A DNA stretch of 6,240 nt. It comes from Nitrososphaera sp035547955. Its GTDB lineage: Archaea > Thermoproteota > Nitrososphaeria > Nitrososphaerales > Nitrososphaeraceae. Shown piece after piece: positions 5,042 to 6,240 of this stretch (position 1 is its first letter; the number at the start of each line of letters is the position of its first letter). Made by a program: the position numbers and the translations under genes. The notes under the pieces were generated by a model that searched no databases, had not been told where the DNA came from, and saw only the letters and a program-made list of their open reading frames with translations. The stretch spans positions 1-6,240 of the forward strand of contig DASZTR010000163.1 of assembly GCA_035547955.1 (NCBI GenBank). Reading direction: 5' to 3'.

Positions 5042-5567
5042 GAGGAGAAGAAGAGAAATACACGTTTTCCATCAGCCAGTCCGCGTACTTTTTCACGTCT
5101 TCTCCGTCTACCCTGCACCACAAATGCATCGAGCCGGGCAGGACTTCAATCCTGCCATTCCCCCCTCCGCCTCCTGCCGCTGTCGCCGCCGTTGTATTTG
5201 CTGCCAGTACTACCTTGACACCCTCCTTGCCTTCATACATGTAGGCGTCAAGCGCCTTTGTCTCCGGACCTAGGATTTCTACAGCTTTGTGCTTGACAGC
5301 CTCGCGGGGCACAGGAAACGTCCGGCGGAACTTGTCGACCACGATGCCGACGTTTTCAGTGCCGTACGAATCGACGTCTGCCACCTTTGCAGGGACGGGA
5401 AAATGCAACTGCAAATTGACGCCGTGCCGGCGACCTACAAACAGTGCGAGCTCGTTTACCTTCTGGTAGACCATATGCGGGTTCTTTTTTGCCATCGCCA
5501 AAAGGGCATCGCGGTTCTGGCCCACGTTTGCGCGAAAGTCATCCATGAGGGCTGAAAACGTGGTCAC
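5025..5567 (-). CDS. Uncharacterised protein (180 aa, probably cytoplasmic)
   Basis: I do not recognise a named family. The protein has no signal peptide or membrane segment. The N-terminal part is helical and charged (about 1-50, including NRDALLAMAKKNP and VYQKVNELALFVGRRHG). A mixed alpha/beta region follows with two PVP turns (57-59, 85-87) and DKFRRTF (78-84). A low-complexity Thr/Ala/Gly linker (124-138) separates a C-terminal segment, IEVLPGSMHLWCRVDGEDVKKYADWLMENV, that looks like a compact strand-helix unit. GTG 5567 is the longest sensible start; ATG 5546 (MDDFRANVGQ) is an equally good one. The gene is divergent from hemL and convergent with the membrane-anchored gene, overlapping its stop by 17 bp. 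Coding is supported by length, uninterrupted frame and GC-ending codons like those of its neighbours. Confidence 0.75.
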   Translation of the reverse strand: MTTFSALMDDFRANVGQNRDALLAMAKKNPHMVYQKVNELALFVGRRHGVNLQLHFPVPAKVADVDSYGTENVGIVVDKFRRTFPVPREAVKHKAVEILGPETKALDAYMYEGKEGVKVVLAANTTAATAAGGGGGNGRIEVLPGSMHLWCRVDGEDVKKYADWLMENVYFSSSPLNASR

Positions 5568-5649
5568 AGCAACAATCTCCCGTCTATCTCAAGGCAGTAG
5601 CAGGTTATCAACGTATACGCTTATTACGGCGCAAAAGCGACAAGCATTA
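5568..5649. promoter_or_regulatory. Divergent promoter region of the 180-aa gene and hemL
   Basis: This 82-bp gap contains the perfect 8-bp palindrome CGTATACG (5612-5619), followed by CTTATTA (5620-5626 region). CTTATTA is centred about 27 bp before GTG 5650, which fits a leaderless hemL transcript. The palindrome or the reverse TAATAAG could serve the minus-strand gene. No copy of the AACAATGTTAA motif occurs here. Confidence 0.45.
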
Positions 5650-6240
5650 GTGGTGGCAACTACGAAGACACCGGCAGCTAGCGGCAGCAGTAGCAGGTCA
5701 GAGCAGCTGTACAACAGGGCAAAGAAGGTGTTGCCTGGCGGGGTGGACAGCCCGGTTCGTTATTTCGAGCCGTACCCGTTCTTTGCTGCTTCCGCAAAGG
5801 GCAGCAAGCTTGTGACTGCCGACCACAAGACGCTTACAGACTATTGCATGGGCTACGGTGCCATGTTCCTAGGGCATGGCCATCCTCCAGTGCTTGACGC
5901 TGCAAGGTCGCAGCTGGACAAGGGCACGCTGTACTGCGTGCCGACGGAGATGGAGACAGGGCTCGCAGAATTGATTTCTAAGGCAGTCCCCTGTGCGGAC
6001 ATGGTCAGGTTGGTCAACACAGGGTCGGAGGCCACGATGAACGCGATACGGCTTGCAAGGGGCTTTACCAAGAAAAAGAAGGTGGTCAAGTTAGATGGTG
6101 GATACCACGGCGCGCATGACTATGTCTTGGTAAAGGCAGGCTCGGGCGCGGCAAGTCTGCCAGCGTCAGAGGGAGTGCTCCAAGAGGCTGCTGCACATAC
6201 AGTCGTGGCGCCGTACAACGATGCGGCAGAGCTAGAGCGC
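5650..6240 (+). CDS. hemL: Glutamate-1-semialdehyde 2,1-aminomutase (partial, C-terminus off the right edge)
   Basis: HemL is a PLP enzyme that converts glutamate-1-semialdehyde to 5-aminolevulinate in the C5 route to haem, sirohaem and cobalamin-type tetrapyrroles. The 197 visible codons include SEQLYNRAKKVLPGGVDSPVR (17-37), a strong HemL signature. They also include LGHGHP (74-79), NTGSEATMNAIRLAR (123-137), which in this family shapes the PLP phosphate pocket, and GGYHGAHD (150-157) with VKAGSG soon after. The PLP-binding lysine lies beyond the window. The start is taken as GTG 5650, with GTG 5653 next to it, because only a short Ser/Thr-rich lead precedes the conserved domain and no ATG lies upstream nearby. 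No Shine-Dalgarno is seen, and the TATA-like box spacing suggests a leaderless mRNA. Family and function are firm; the start is moderate. Confidence 0.96.
   Translation, partial: MVATTKTPAASGSSSRSEQLYNRAKKVLPGGVDSPVRYFEPYPFFAASAKGSKLVTADHKTLTDYCMGYGAMFLGHGHPPVLDAARSQLDKGTLYCVPTEMETGLAELISKAVPCADMVRLVNTGSEATMNAIRLARGFTKKKKVVKLDGGYHGAHDYVLVKAGSGAASLPASEGVLQEAAAHTVVAPYNDAAELER

Noticed and set aside
1..6240. Mobile element, CRISPR array or defence island
   Set aside because: No transposase, integrase, spaced direct-repeat array or restriction/defence gene is present; the genes are housekeeping or lineage-specific proteins with uniform composition.

Overview
The window looks like a chromosomal segment of an ammonia-oxidising thaumarchaeon, most likely Nitrososphaera-like. 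The grounds are two Cys-rich mini-proteins of a thaumarchaeal type, an archaeal-type TruD, a thaumarchaeal-style winged-helix protein, AT-rich TATA-like boxes upstream of most genes, few Shine-Dalgarno sites, and GUG/UUG starts. Base composition is moderately GC-rich. The species assignment comes from remembered family resemblance, not from a search.

Layout from left to right. Positions 1-1117 (minus) hold the N-terminal 372 residues of a membrane-anchored HtrA/Deg serine protease with an intact catalytic triad and the start of a PDZ domain; its C-terminus lies off the left edge. A divergent intergenic region follows, then two small zinc-binding proteins on the plus strand (1233-1448 and about 1580-1858). 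A winged-helix regulator (1842-2291, minus) is convergent with the second and overlaps it by 17 bp. An intergenic stretch (2292-2431) holds the regulator's promoter and two GC-rich hairpins. Next come truD (2432-3760, minus) and a divergent EVE-domain protein (3845-4264, plus) that appear to share a TATA element. A membrane-anchored secreted protein of unknown function (4322-5041, plus) overlaps an uncharacterised 180-residue protein (5025-5567, minus), again by 17 bp. The window closes with the N-terminal 197 codons of hemL, for tetrapyrrole synthesis (5650-6240, plus).

Most of the window is ordinary core-genome content. The most interesting signal is an 11-mer, AACAATGTTAA, the core of the near-palindrome TTAACA-N-TGTTAA. 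It occurs four times within 1.2 kb, always outside coding sequence. One copy is between htrA and the first zinc protein, one directly follows that gene's stop codon, and two copies 21 bp apart lie between the TATA box and the start codon of the winged-helix gene. I infer a small local regulon in which the winged-helix protein may control itself, the two zinc mini-proteins and perhaps htrA. I see no mobile element, CRISPR array, tRNA or rRNA.
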